Part shown: positions 28,188 through 37,280 of the stretch, piece by piece
Layout of the letters: every line of letters starts with the position of its first letter
Numbering within the stretch: position 1 is the stretch's first letter
Source of the DNA: Allobosea sp. Leaf344
GTDB taxonomy: Bacteria > Pseudomonadota > Alphaproteobacteria > Rhizobiales > Beijerinckiaceae
Length of the DNA stretch: 64,000 nt
Assembly (NCBI RefSeq): GCF_001426225.1
Contig: NZ_LMRT01000014.1
Span: 831,871-895,870 of the forward strand
Direction: 5' to 3'
Translations under genes and position numbers: made by a program
The notes under the pieces: generated by a model
What the model was told of the DNA's origin: nothing
Database searches by the model: none
The model's input: only the letters and a program-made list of their open reading frames with translations

Positions 28188-30077
28188 ATGAGCTCAGCCA
28201 CGACGACCTCCGCCACCACCGAGAACCGCGTCTTCGAAGCCGATGTCTCCCGCCTGCTGCACATGATGGTGCACTCGGTCTATTCCGACCGGGACGTCTT
28301 CCTGCGCGAGCTGATCTCGAACGCCGCCGATGCCTGCGAGAAGCTCCGCTACGAGGCGATCGCCAGGCCCGAGCTGCTCGGCGAGGATGCGCGCCTTTCC
28401 ATCACCATCGCCGCCGATCCCGATGCCGCGATGCTGGCGATCGCCGATAACGGCATCGGCATGAGCCGCGACGAGATGATCGAGGCGCTCGGCACCATCG
28501 CCCGCTCCGGCACGCGCGCCTTCATGGAGCAGGTCGAGGCCGCGAAGGGCAAGGAGGGCGCCCAGCTGATCGGCCAGTTCGGCGTCGGCTTCTATTCAGC
28601 CTTCATGGTCGCCGGGCAGGTCAGCGTCGTCAGCCGCCGCGCCGGCAGCGACGAGGCCTGGCGCTGGACCTCCGACGGCAAGGGCGAATTCAGCGTCGCC
28701 CCGGCCGCGCTGGACGAGGCTCCGGCCCGCGGCACCACCGTGACCCTGACCCTGCTCGAGGACGCCAAGACCTATGCCGAGCGCTGGACGCTGGAGCGCA
28801 TCGTCAAGGCGCAATCCGGCCATGTCCCGGTGCCGATCAGCCTGATCGAGAAGCCCGGGGCGGAGCCCGCCTCCCTCGCCGATGGCGCGGCGCTGTGGAC
28901 GCGTGCGAAGAGCGAGATCAAGCCCGAGGAATACACCGATTTCTACCGCAGCGTCGCCGCGCAATATGACGAGCCGGCAGCGACCGTGCATTTCCGCGCC
29001 GAGGGCCGCCATGAATATACGGCTTTGGCCTTCATCCCCGGCAGCAAGCCGTTCGATCTCTTCGACGCCGACCGCAAGGGTCGGATGAAGCTCTATGTGA
29101 AGCGCGTCTTCATCACCGACGAGGCGGAGCTGCTGCCGCGCTATCTGCGCTTCGTCCGCGGCCTGGTCGACACGGCCGACCTGCCGCTCAACGTCTCGCG
29201 CGAGATGATCCAGGACAGCCCGCTGCTGGCGGCGATCAAGAAGGGGGTCACCAACCGCATCCTCTCCGATCTCGGCAAGCTGGCCGAGAAGGAGCCGGAG
29301 GCCTTCGCCGGCATCTGGGGGCATTTCGGCCCGGTCATCAAGGAAGGTCTCTACGAGGATTACGAGCGCCGCGAGCAGCTTCTCGGCCTCGCCCGCTTCA
29401 CCACCACCGCCTCCGGCGAGGGGCTGCGCAGCCTCAAGGATTATCTCGCCGCGCTGAAGCCGAACCAGACGGCGATCTATTACATCACCGGCGACGATGC
29501 CGAGCGCATCAAGGCCTCGCCCCAGCTCGAAGGGTTCCGGGCGCGCGGCATCGAGGTGCTTCTGCTGAGCGACGCGGTCGACAGTTTCTGGGTGTCGAGC
29601 GCCCCGGATTTCGAGGGCAAGCCGTTCAAATCCGTCACCCAGGGCAGTGCCGATCTCGGGCTGATCCCGCTGCTCGACGGCGCGACCGAGGCCGGTGCGG
29701 AAGCGACGCCTGAGGTGACGGCGCTGATCGAGGCGCTCAAGACGGCGCTGGCGAGCGAGGTCGCCGACGTCCGCGCCTCGGACCGGCTCACCGACAGCGC
29801 TGTCTGCCTCGTCGCCGCCGATCGCGGGCCGGATCGCCAGTTCGAAAAGCTGCTGGCGGCGGCCGGGCGGCTCGACACCGCGGCGAAGCCGATCCTCGAG
29901 CTCAACCCGCAGCATGCGCTGATCGGCCGGCTCGCGGCCGTGCAGGACGAGGCGCTGCGCGACGACGTCGCCCATCTCCTGCTGGACGAGGCCCGCATCC
30001 TCGACGGGGAGCGCCCCGCGGATGCCAAGGCTTTCGCCGAGCGCATGGGCCGGGTGCTGGCCCGCACGCTGGGCTAG
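28188..30077 (+). CDS. htpG: Molecular chaperone HtpG (Hsp90)
   Basis: A 629-aa cytoplasmic Hsp90. The GHKL ATP pocket motifs are intact: LRELISNAADACEKLRYEA (Asn and Asp ligands), IADNGIGMSRDEM and IGQFGVGFYSAFMVA. The middle domain contains FIPGSKPFDLF and LYVKRVFITDEAELLPRYLRFVRGLVDT, with the catalytic Arg region after LPLNVSREMIQ. Length is normal. I start at ATG 28188 (MSSATTTSATTENRVFEADVS), not at the open frame 86 codons upstream. It is monocistronic and probably heat-inducible. Confidence 0.97.
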   Translation: MSSATTTSATTENRVFEADVSRLLHMMVHSVYSDRDVFLRELISNAADACEKLRYEAIARPELLGEDARLSITIAADPDAAMLAIADNGIGMSRDEMIEALGTIARSGTRAFMEQVEAAKGKEGAQLIGQFGVGFYSAFMVAGQVSVVSRRAGSDEAWRWTSDGKGEFSVAPAALDEAPARGTTVTLTLLEDAKTYAERWTLERIVKAQSGHVPVPISLIEKPGAEPASLADGAALWTRAKSEIKPEEYTDFYRSVAAQYDEPAATVHFRAEGRHEYTALAFIPGSKPFDLFDADRKGRMKLYVKRVFITDEAELLPRYLRFVRGLVDTADLPLNVSREMIQDSPLLAAIKKGVTNRILSDLGKLAEKEPEAFAGIWGHFGPVIKEGLYEDYERREQLLGLARFTTTASGEGLRSLKDYLAALKPNQTAIYYITGDDAERIKASPQLEGFRARGIEVLLLSDAVDSFWVSSAPDFEGKPFKSVTQGSADLGLIPLLDGATEAGAEATPEVTALIEALKTALASEVADVRASDRLTDSAVCLVAADRGPDRQFEKLLAAAGRLDTAAKPILELNPQHALIGRLAAVQDEALRDDVAHLLLDEARILDGERPADAKAFAERMGRVLARTLG

Positions 30078-30111
30078 AGCCGGGCCAGGCCCGGCCGCGA
30101 TCGCATGCGGC

Positions 30112-30459
30112 TCAGCCTCTGACGGCGGTGACGACGATCTCGATCATCGCGCCGCCGCCCAGATCTGCGACGCCGACGGTCGCCCTCGTCGGCAGCGCAT
30201 CGCCGAAGAAGCCGGTCCAGACCGCGTCCATCTCGGCCTTGGCGGAGAGATCCGTGACGAAGATGCTCGAGGCGACGATCGCCTTGCGGTCGAGCCCGAC
30301 CTCCCCGAGATAGGCCTCGATCTTGGTCAGGATATTCTGCGTCTGCGGGCCCATGCCCTGCGTGGTGTCGTCGGCGATGCAGCCGCCGACGAAGACGAGG
30401 CCGTTGGCCTCGACGACGCGGTGCTGGATGGGCGTGCGGATGGAGCGTCTGATCGTCAT
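30112..30459 (-). CDS. RidA/YjgF family enamine/imine deaminase
   Basis: A 115-aa RidA-fold protein: it begins MTIRRSIRTPIQHRVVEANGLVFVGGCIADD, with the family pattern of a G-x-V-F-x-G-G strand, and ends with ATVGVADLGGGAMIEIVVTAV, resembling the R-x-x-V-x-V-x-x-L motif region of RidA. The Arg before TVGV (TRATVGV) is the expected carboxylate-binding residue. RidA proteins hydrolyse reactive imines released by flavin amine oxidases and PLP enzymes. It overlaps the upstream FAD oxidase gene by 4 bases, suggesting it clears that enzyme's imine product. Confidence 0.9.
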   Translation of the reverse strand: MTIRRSIRTPIQHRVVEANGLVFVGGCIADDTTQGMGPQTQNILTKIEAYLGEVGLDRKAIVASSIFVTDLSAKAEMDAVWTGFFGDALPTRATVGVADLGGGAMIEIVVTAVRG

Positions 30460-31601
30460 GCTTGTGTCCTGCTGGCTGGGGTTTGGGTGAAGCGGGCGAT
30501 GCCGAGGCCGTCGATCGGCACGTTGCTGTGGCCGGTGGCGATGATCTCGGCCATCACCGCCCCGGCTCCGGGACCGAGCTGGAAGCCATGGGCGGAGAAG
30601 CCGAACTGGTGATAGACGCCCTCATGCCGGGCGCTGGGGCCGAACACCGGCAGATCATCGGGCATTCGCGCCTCGATGCCGGCCCAGGCGCGCAGGATCG
30701 GCGCGCCGCGCATGATCGGGAACAGGTCCCAGACCGTCTTCGCATTGGCCGCCAGCTTGCCCCAGTCGAGCACCGTGCGGTTCTCGTCGCGGATCGCCCG
30801 GCCGAGATAGCCGCCGCCGATCAGCACCGTGCCGTTGGCGAATTGCTTGAAGGAGAGCTTGCGCCCGCGCAGGATCACCACCGGCTTGATGAAGGCGGGC
30901 ATCCGCGCGGTGATCATCAGCATCGGCGCGATCACCTCGAGCGGCACCGGCTCGCCGAGATCGGCCGCGATCCGGTCGGCCCAGGCGCCGGCGGCGTTGA
31001 CGATGCGCGGCGCGACAAAATCGCCGGCGCCGGTCTCCACCCGCCACTGCGCGCCATCGCGGGCGACCCGCGTGACCTGCACGCCCTCGCGGATATCGGC
31101 GCCGAGGCTCGCCGCCTTGCGCTTGAACGCCTGCGTGGCGCGCAAAGGGATCGCCGCGCCGTCCCGCCGCGACACCACGCCGCCGGGACAGCTCTCCGCG
31201 ACGGCCGGCACCAGCCGGCGCAGCTCGGCGGCGTCGATCATTTCCTCGTGGTGGAAACCGCGCAGCGCGAGATCATCGACCCGCGCCCTGCAGCCCGCGA
31301 GATCGGCCTCGTCCTCCGCCACCAGGACCTGGCCGTCGCTGGTGAAGCCGCAATCATCGTCGACCAGATCGCCGATGGCGTGCCACAGCGCCATCGAGGC
31401 GTTGGAGAGCGGGATTTCGGCGATGTGCCGCGCCAGCTGGCGCACCCCGCCGGCATTGACGCCGGAGGCGTGGCGCCCGGCATGGTCCTTCTCCAGCAGG
31501 ATCACCGACAGGCCGCGCCGCGCGCAATGCAGCGCCGTCGAGCAGCCATGGATGCCGCCGCCGATGATGATCACATCGGCGCTGCCGGCCGGAGCCCTCA
31601 C
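30456..31601 (-). CDS. FAD-dependent amino acid oxidase/dehydrogenase (DadA/glycine oxidase-like)
   Basis: A 381-aa flavoprotein of the DAO superfamily. The dinucleotide fold DVIIIGGGIHGCSTALHCARRG is at the N-terminus, the second FAD strand VILLEKDHAGRHASG follows, with HASGVNAGGVRQLARH at the flavin ring position, and the C-terminus has the usual GAGAVMAEIIATG loop. I start at GTG 31601, which overlaps the stop codon of the preceding gene (GTGA); the frame is open further upstream but only as a shadow. It is probably one catalytic subunit of the multi-gene dehydrogenase encoded here. The substrate, an amino or imino acid or opine, is unresolved. Confidence 0.85.
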   Translation of the reverse strand: MRAPAGSADVIIIGGGIHGCSTALHCARRGLSVILLEKDHAGRHASGVNAGGVRQLARHIAEIPLSNASMALWHAIGDLVDDDCGFTSDGQVLVAEDEADLAGCRARVDDLALRGFHHEEMIDAAELRRLVPAVAESCPGGVVSRRDGAAIPLRATQAFKRKAASLGADIREGVQVTRVARDGAQWRVETGAGDFVAPRIVNAAGAWADRIAADLGEPVPLEVIAPMLMITARMPAFIKPVVILRGRKLSFKQFANGTVLIGGGYLGRAIRDENRTVLDWGKLAANAKTVWDLFPIMRGAPILRAWAGIEARMPDDLPVFGPSARHEGVYHQFGFSAHGFQLGPGAGAVMAEIIATGHSNVPIDGLGIARFTQTPASRTQA

Positions 31602-33049
31602 CGCACCACCGCTTTGACGGCGGCGTCGCTCTGCGGCAGCGCCGCGAGCTCGCCCAGCGTGATCGGCTTCACCGGCGGGCGCAGGCGGTAATAGCCCACC
31701 TCCGCCGGGCTCAGCCCCTGCGCCTGCGCGATCAGCTCGACCACCGTCGGGCCGCACAGCCTGCCCTGGCAGGGACCCATGCCGCAGCGCAGGAAAGCCT
31801 TCATCTGGTTGGGACCGGTGACGCCGAGCCGGCTCGCCGTATCGCGGATCTGCCCAGCCGTGACCTCCTCGCAGCGGCAGACGATGGTGGCGTCGTCCGG
31901 CGGGGCGAGGAACCGCGCCGCGGGCTTGTAGAGCAGGTCGAGGAAGCGCCGGCCGCGCAGGCTGCGCGCCAGCGCGGCGCGGATCGGCGCCGCCTGCGCG
32001 TCCCGCTGCTCGCGCGACAGCCGGCCGAGCCTTTGCGCCGCGCCGAGCGCCGCGATCTCGCCCCGCAGCGCAGCGCTCTCGGCGCCACCGATCCCCGCCC
32101 CGTCACCGGCGATCGCGACCGCCGGGACCGAGGACGCGAACCATTGGTCGACCTGCGGCACCCAGCAATGCTGGTCCTCGTCGAATTCATGGGCGCAGCC
32201 GATGGCGTTGGAGAGGTTGACCCCGGGAATCACGCCCTGATGCAGCAGCAGCGTATCGCAGGCGATCGTCTCCGAGGCCCCTCCCCGCGTTACCCGCACC
32301 CCCGTCACCCGGTCCTCGCCCTCGGCCGATAGATCGGTCACACCGTTGCGGAACGGCAGCCGCGCCCGCGCTTTGGCCATCAGCGCCAGCCCCTTGGCCA
32401 GATAGGGCGAGCGCAGGAAATCGGGAAAGGCGGCGATGGCGGCGCGCCAGTTGCGGCGCGGGGTCGTGTCCAGCACCGCGACGATGGTCGCACCCGCCGC
32501 GGCCAGCTGCCCGGCCAGGAGATAGAGCAAGGGCCCGCAGCCAGCGAGAACGATGCGGCCGGCCGGCACCAGCCCCGAGCTCTTCAGCGCGATCTGCGCG
32601 GCGCCGGCGGTCATCACCCCGGGCAGCGTCCAGCCCGGGATCGGGAATGGCCGCTCCTGCGCACCCGTCGCCAGGATCACCTCCGCCGCCTCGATCAGCC
32701 GGGCCCGGCCATCCAGCGACACGCCGATCTCGACCGAGCCGACCGCAGCATCGGGCGCGACTGACCAGACCGTGCAGGACGGCGCAAGCACCGCCCGGCT
32801 CTGCGCCAGCCGGGTCAGCAGCGCCCCGCCCTTCCAATACTCCGCGCCGAGCACCGCCGGCCGGGTGACCGGGGTGGTGCCGACCGCGCGATAGATCTGG
32901 CCGCCGGGCGCCGGGTTCTCGTCGGCCAGCAGCACGGAGAGCCCGCAATCGGCGGCGCGTGCGGCCGCGGCCAGGCCCGCCGGACCGGCGCCCACCACGA
33001 GGAGGTCGTAGCGATCGGCGAGATCGGTGATGTTTCGGGCGATGCTCAT
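31598..33049 (-). CDS. HcnB/OoxA-like FAD- and [2Fe-2S]-binding oxidoreductase subunit
   Basis: A 483-aa flavoprotein with an N-terminal pyridine-nucleotide-disulfide-type fold (YDLLVVGAGPAGLAAAARAADCG, then PAPGGQIYR), a second dinucleotide fold (IVLAGCGPLLYLLAGQLA), and a C-terminal BFD-like [2Fe-2S] domain with Cys in C-R-C-E-E-V-T and C-G-M-G-P-C-Q-G-R-L-C-G-P near residues 390-435. This architecture is shared by hydrogen cyanide synthase HcnB, opine oxidase OoxA and D-hydroxyproline dehydrogenase alpha subunits. It overlaps its neighbours on both sides by 4 bases. It likely passes electrons between the catalytic flavin subunit and the small ferredoxin-like protein. Confidence 0.88.
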   Translation of the reverse strand: MSIARNITDLADRYDLLVVGAGPAGLAAAARAADCGLSVLLADENPAPGGQIYRAVGTTPVTRPAVLGAEYWKGGALLTRLAQSRAVLAPSCTVWSVAPDAAVGSVEIGVSLDGRARLIEAAEVILATGAQERPFPIPGWTLPGVMTAGAAQIALKSSGLVPAGRIVLAGCGPLLYLLAGQLAAAGATIVAVLDTTPRRNWRAAIAAFPDFLRSPYLAKGLALMAKARARLPFRNGVTDLSAEGEDRVTGVRVTRGGASETIACDTLLLHQGVIPGVNLSNAIGCAHEFDEDQHCWVPQVDQWFASSVPAVAIAGDGAGIGGAESAALRGEIAALGAAQRLGRLSREQRDAQAAPIRAALARSLRGRRFLDLLYKPAARFLAPPDDATIVCRCEEVTAGQIRDTASRLGVTGPNQMKAFLRCGMGPCQGRLCGPTVVELIAQAQGLSPAEVGYYRLRPPVKPITLGELAALPQSDAAVKAVVR

Positions 33050-33354
33050 GCCGGGATCTCCTCGGGCTGGCGCCGGCCGGCCTGGGTCTCGACCCGCATG
33101 CCCTCGCGCAGCGGCACCAGGCAGCCCTGGCGGTTGCCGACGCCGTCGATCACGACGAGACATTCGAAGCAGACGCCCATCATGCAATAGGGGCCGCGCG
33201 GCGCGCCCGAGACCGGCGTCTGCCGGCAGGCCTGGACGCCATTGGCGAGCAGCGCCGCCGCCACCGTGTCGCCGGCGCGCCCCCGCATGGCGCGGCCATC
33301 GAAGGAGAAATTGAGACTGGCGCCGCTATCGGCGTCAGTGATGGGCCGGAACAT
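33046..33354 (-). CDS. HcnA-like small [2Fe-2S] protein
   Basis: A 102-aa ferredoxin-like subunit. Cys57, Cys62, Cys65 and Cys78 form the C-x4-C-x2-C-x12-C pattern of plant-type [2Fe-2S] clusters, within GPYCMMGVCFECLVVIDG. The N-terminus (INF-like strand, FSFDGRAMRGRAGDTVAAALLANGV) is typical of HcnA and of the N-terminal domain of sarcosine oxidase alpha. It overlaps the HcnB-like gene by 4 bases and the upstream FAD enzyme gene by 20 bases, so the three are translated as a unit. Confidence 0.9.
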   Translation of the reverse strand: MFRPITDADSGASLNFSFDGRAMRGRAGDTVAAALLANGVQACRQTPVSGAPRGPYCMMGVCFECLVVIDGVGNRQGCLVPLREGMRVETQAGRRQPEEIPA

Positions 33355-34465
33355 GGAACCTCCGCGCGGAAAAGGCGTCGAGCGACGGCGGCAGCGTCCC
33401 CGACAGGATGGCGGGCGCCAATGTCAGCGCGTGATTGGCCGCGAGCGTCACGCCGGAATGGCAGGTCACCAGGAAGGCGCCGGGATGGCTCGCCGACTGA
33501 TCGTAGATCGGAAACCCGTCCGGGCTCATCACCCGCAGCGCCGACCAGCTGCGCACCACGTTCAGCCCGGCCAGCCGCGGAAACATCTTCACCGCGCGCT
33601 CGGCCATGACCGACAGGATCGGCTGGCCGACGACGGTGTCGAAGCCGCGATCCTCCTGGCTGTCGCCGATCATCACGCCGCCCTCGTCGGTCTGGCGGAT
33701 GGTGACCATCGGATTGTGCAGGAAGGGGGCGGTCTTCTCGGTGACGATGATCTGGCCCTTGCTCGGCTTCACCGGGGCGTCGAGCCCGACCATCGGCGCG
33801 AGCCTGGCATTGCCGAGCCCGGCCGCCAGCACGATCTTCCCCGCGGCGATCTCGCCGAAGGCGCCGCTCAGCAAAAAGCCGCCATCGCGCGCGGCGATCC
33901 GGTCGACCGTGCAGTTCGGCCGGTAGACCACCCCGCGCCGCTCCGTCGCCTCGCGCAGCGCCCGGAACAGCTTCAGCGAATTCACATGGCCGTCGAGCGG
34001 GCTGTAGACCGAGCCGACGACATCCCTGCCGATATCGGGCAGGCGCCGCTTCGTCTCGGCATGGTCGAGGATCTCATAGGGAAAATCGGCGAGCGAGGTC
34101 TGGTTGTGCAGCCTGTGCATCGCCTGCCGGCGCTGCTCGAGCTCGGCCTCCGACAGGCAGAGCATGAAGCCGCCGGGCTGGCTATGGGCGACGTCGAGAC
34201 CCGCCTCCTCCTGCAGCACATCGGCCAAAACGCTCCATTGATCGGCCGAGCGGCGCGACCACATCGCGTATTCCGGCATGCCCAGCCCCTTGGACTGGAC
34301 CCAGACCAGCGCGAAATTGCCACGCGAGGCGCGGAAGGCGACATCGCCCTCGTCGAGGATGGTGACCCGGGCCCCGTTGCGCGCCAGGCCGAGCGCGATC
34401 GCGCCCCCGACCACGCCGCCGCCGATGACGACGATATCCGATTGCGATGACGAATGCGCAGCCAC
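33335..34465 (-). CDS. Second FAD-dependent amino acid oxidase/dehydrogenase (HcnC/OoxB-like)
   Basis: A 376-aa DAO-superfamily flavoprotein with SDIVVIGGGVVGGAIALGLARNG at the N-terminus, VTILDEGDVAFRASRGNFALVWVQSKG at the FAD contact region and a C-terminal FAD loop near LVTCHSGVTLAANH. The GTG start at 34465 follows GAGAGG. It is a paralogue of the enzyme at 30456-31601, and the two flank the HcnA/HcnB-like genes. In HcnABC or OoxAB one such subunit is usual; two suggest two substrates or a heteromeric enzyme. It follows the transporter genes by 6 bases. Confidence 0.86.
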   Translation of the reverse strand: MAAHSSSQSDIVVIGGGVVGGAIALGLARNGARVTILDEGDVAFRASRGNFALVWVQSKGLGMPEYAMWSRRSADQWSVLADVLQEEAGLDVAHSQPGGFMLCLSEAELEQRRQAMHRLHNQTSLADFPYEILDHAETKRRLPDIGRDVVGSVYSPLDGHVNSLKLFRALREATERRGVVYRPNCTVDRIAARDGGFLLSGAFGEIAAGKIVLAAGLGNARLAPMVGLDAPVKPSKGQIIVTEKTAPFLHNPMVTIRQTDEGGVMIGDSQEDRGFDTVVGQPILSVMAERAVKMFPRLAGLNVVRSWSALRVMSPDGFPIYDQSASHPGAFLVTCHSGVTLAANHALTLAPAILSGTLPPSLDAFSARRFHVPAHH

Positions 34466-34471
34466 GGCCTC

Positions 34472-35272
34472 TCAGCCCTTTCCACTACCGACGAACAGGC
34501 GGTCGAGCCCGAACAGCCGGTCCAGCGCCAGCAGCAGCAGCGCCGTCATGACGATCAGGCAGGCCGATACCGCCGCGATCAGCGGATCGATATTGTCCTG
34601 GATGTAGAGGAACATCCGTACCGGCAGCGTCACCGTCGCCGGCGAGGCGATGAACACCGTCATCGTCACCTCGTCGAAGGAGTTGATCGCCGCCAGCAGC
34701 CAGCCCGAGACCACGCCGGGCAGGATCAGCGGCAGCGTCACCCGGCGGAACACGGTCGCGGTATCGGCGCCGAGCGAGATCGCCGCGTGCTCTATGCGCC
34801 GGTCGATGCCGTAGGAGGCCGCCAGCACCAGCCTGAGCGCGAAGGGAATGACCACGATGATGTGGCTTAGCACCAGCCCGGTAAAAGTCCCGGAAATGCC
34901 GATCTGCGTGAAGAAGCGCAGGAAGGCGATGCCAAGCACGACATGCGGCACCATCAGCGGCGACATGAACAGCGTCGTCATTGCTTCGCGGCCGGGGAAG
35001 CGATAGCGCGCGATCGCCAGCGCCGCCGGCACCGCCAGCAGGATCGCCACGGTGGAGGACAGGGCCGCGAGCCAGAGCGAATCCCAGAAGGCGCGGACGA
35101 ATTCGGGATAGTTCAGGATAGCCCGGAACCAGCGCAGGCTCGGCCCGCGCGTCGGCAGCGAGAGATAGCCCTCCGGCGTGAAGGCGACGATGCAGACGAT
35201 CAGCAGCGGCGCCAGCATGAACAGGACGAACAGCGCGTGGAAGACGAGGGCGGCGGGACCGTTGCGTCTCAT
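34472..35272 (-). CDS. PotC-type ABC transporter permease (second system)
   Basis: A 266-aa permease with an N-terminal span (ALVFHALFVLFMLAPLLIVCIVA), the PotC-type FTPEGYLSLPTRGPSLRWF loop, and the EAA loop (HAAISLGADTATVFRRVTLP) near residue 160. Six spans are expected. It ends 6 bases before the FAD oxidase gene, which ties uptake to oxidation. Confidence 0.9.
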   Translation of the reverse strand: MRRNGPAALVFHALFVLFMLAPLLIVCIVAFTPEGYLSLPTRGPSLRWFRAILNYPEFVRAFWDSLWLAALSSTVAILLAVPAALAIARYRFPGREAMTTLFMSPLMVPHVVLGIAFLRFFTQIGISGTFTGLVLSHIIVVIPFALRLVLAASYGIDRRIEHAAISLGADTATVFRRVTLPLILPGVVSGWLLAAINSFDEVTMTVFIASPATVTLPVRMFLYIQDNIDPLIAAVSACLIVMTALLLLALDRLFGLDRLFVGSGKG

Positions 35273-35345
35273 CGGCCGCCCCTCCGGGCCGCGGCGCCCA
35301 TCGCGGGGATCGGCGCGGCCGCCGCCAGATATCCGATGAGGCGGC

Positions 35346-36212
35346 TCATTCGAACACCTGCGCGTAGCGGCGCTCGATCAGCCGGTTCGAGCCGACGGTG
35401 ATCAGCACCAGCGCGATCAGCAGCAGGCTCGCCACCGCCGCGCCCAGCGGCCAGTTCAGCGTGTTCAGGAACTCGTCATAGGCCAGCGTCGCGGCGACCT
35501 TGAGCCGCCGGCCGCCGATGATGGCGGGCGAGGCGAAGGCGCTGGCGGCGAGCGAGAAGACGATGATCGCGCCCGAGAGAATGCCCGGCACGATCTGCGG
35601 CAGGATCACGCGCCGCCAGATCGTCAGCGTGCCGGCACCGAGCGAGAGCGCCGCATTCTCGATCTGCGGATCGAGCCGCTGCAGCGAGGCCCAGACCGCC
35701 AGGATCATGAACGGCATCAGCACATGCACCAGCGCGATCACGACGCCGGTCTCGGTGAACATGAAGGGCAGCGGCTGGGCGATCAGCCCCATCCCGATCA
35801 GCGCCTGGTTGACGATCCCGGTGGAGCCGAGCAGCAGCGCCCAGCCGAGCGTGCGCGCCACCACCGAGACCAGCAGCGGGCCGATCACCACCAGCAGGAA
35901 GCCGCTGCGCCAGGCCGGCGACATCCGGTTGAGGATATAGGCCTCGGGCACGCCGATCAGCATGGTCGCCAGCGTGACCAGCAGCGCGATGCGGAAGGTC
36001 CGCAGGAAGATCTCGAAGAAGTAGGAATCGGTGAAGACCTCGATCCAGTTCTTCAGCGTGAATTCCGGGACGATGCCCTTGTACTGCCCCCAATCATAGA
36101 AGGAGAGCAGCACGGTCATGCCGAGCGGGACGATCACCAGCCCGAGGAAGACCATCAGGGCCGGGCCGGTCAGCAGGAACGGCGCCGATCGCTCCGAGGA
36201 GGCCAGGCTCAT
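35346..36212 (-). CDS. PotB-type ABC transporter permease (second system)
   Basis: A 288-aa permease with a first span FLLTGPALMVFLGLVIVPLGMTVLLSF, FYDWGQYKGIVPEFTLKNW as first periplasmic loop, and EAA loop (NAALSLGAGTLTIWRRVILPQ) near residue 190. It overlaps the ATPase gene by 4 bases; 73 non-coding bases separate it from the PotC-type gene. Confidence 0.9.
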   Translation of the reverse strand: MSLASSERSAPFLLTGPALMVFLGLVIVPLGMTVLLSFYDWGQYKGIVPEFTLKNWIEVFTDSYFFEIFLRTFRIALLVTLATMLIGVPEAYILNRMSPAWRSGFLLVVIGPLLVSVVARTLGWALLLGSTGIVNQALIGMGLIAQPLPFMFTETGVVIALVHVLMPFMILAVWASLQRLDPQIENAALSLGAGTLTIWRRVILPQIVPGILSGAIIVFSLAASAFASPAIIGGRRLKVAATLAYDEFLNTLNWPLGAAVASLLLIALVLITVGSNRLIERRYAQVFE

Positions 36213-37243
36213 GCCGAGACTCCGCCCGGCAGCAGTGCCGCATCCGCGGGCGCGAAGCGCAGATGCACGGCCTCGCCCTCCTTGGGCACGGGCAGCCCGT
36301 CATTGGCGCGCATCAGCATGACCGGGCCCGCCGCACTCTCGGCGCCGAGCAGCCAATGCGTGCCCTGGAAGACGCGGCTGGTGATGCGCGCGCCCAGCCC
36401 CTGTTCGGCCAGCACCAGCCGTTCCGGCCGCACCGCCAGCTGCACCGGGCCGGATCCGGCCCCCGCCAGCGCCAGGACGAGATCGCCGATCGCCACCGCG
36501 CCTCGCCCATCCGCCGTGCCGCGCAGCACGTTCGTCTTGCCGAGGAAGCTCGCGACGAAGGCGCTGGCCGGCCGGTCATAGACGGCGTCGGGCGCGCCGA
36601 TCTGCTCGATGCGCCCCTGGTTCATCAGCACGATGCGGTCGGACAGGGCCATCGCCTCGTGCTGGTCATGGGTGACGAGGATCGTCGTGGTGCCGACCGA
36701 GCGCTGGATCTGGCGCAGCTCGCCCTGCATCTCCTCGCGCAGCTTGGCGTCGAGATTGGACAGGGGCTCGTCCAGCAGCAGCAGCGCCGGCCTGATCACC
36801 AGAGCGCGGGCCAGCGCCACGCGCTGCTGCTGCCCGCCGGACATGCGCCGGGGATAGCGGTCGGCGAAGCCCTTGAGCCCGACGAGCTCCATCGCCGCGC
36901 GGGTGCGCGCATCACGCTCAGCCCGGGGCACGTCCCGCATTTCGAGGCCGAAGGCGATGTTCTCCGCCACCGTCATGTGCGGGAACAGCGCATAGCTCTG
37001 GAAGACGATGCCGAGCCCGCGCCTGTTGGGCGCGACCGGGCCGAGATCGCTCCCGTCGAGGCGGATCGTGCCGCTATCGACGGGAACGAAGCCGGCGATC
37101 ATCTGCAGCGTCGTGGTCTTGCCGCAGCCGGAGGGGCCGAGCAGGGAGACGAACTCCCCCCGCTCGACCGAGAGGTCCATGGCTTCGACGGCGGTGAAGC
37201 TGCCGAAGCGCTTGGTCAGGCCATCGAGGACGAGATGCGACAT
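36209..37243 (-). CDS. PotA-type ABC transporter ATP-binding protein (second system)
   Basis: A 344-aa ATPase with Walker A GPSGCGKT near residue 36, Q-loop VFQSYALFPH, signature MSGGQQQRVALARAL near 133, Walker B LLLLDEPLSNLD and the H-loop VTHDQHEAM; a C-terminal TOBE domain follows. The product belongs to the spermidine/putrescine-like class, but the class also imports opines and amino acid derivatives, which fits the oxidase genes in this operon better. Confidence 0.92.
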   Translation of the reverse strand: MSHLVLDGLTKRFGSFTAVEAMDLSVERGEFVSLLGPSGCGKTTTLQMIAGFVPVDSGTIRLDGSDLGPVAPNRRGLGIVFQSYALFPHMTVAENIAFGLEMRDVPRAERDARTRAAMELVGLKGFADRYPRRMSGGQQQRVALARALVIRPALLLLDEPLSNLDAKLREEMQGELRQIQRSVGTTTILVTHDQHEAMALSDRIVLMNQGRIEQIGAPDAVYDRPASAFVASFLGKTNVLRGTADGRGAVAIGDLVLALAGAGSGPVQLAVRPERLVLAEQGLGARITSRVFQGTHWLLGAESAAGPVMLMRANDGLPVPKEGEAVHLRFAPADAALLPGGVSA

Positions 37244-37280
37244 GGGTGACGACCTGCAGGAGGGTTCGGCTCGGCCGGGC

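Noticed and set aside
30078..30105. Hairpin GCCGGG-CCAGG-CCCGGC after htpG as a terminator
   Set aside because: The stem is only six base pairs with no T run; too weak to call in DNA of this base composition.
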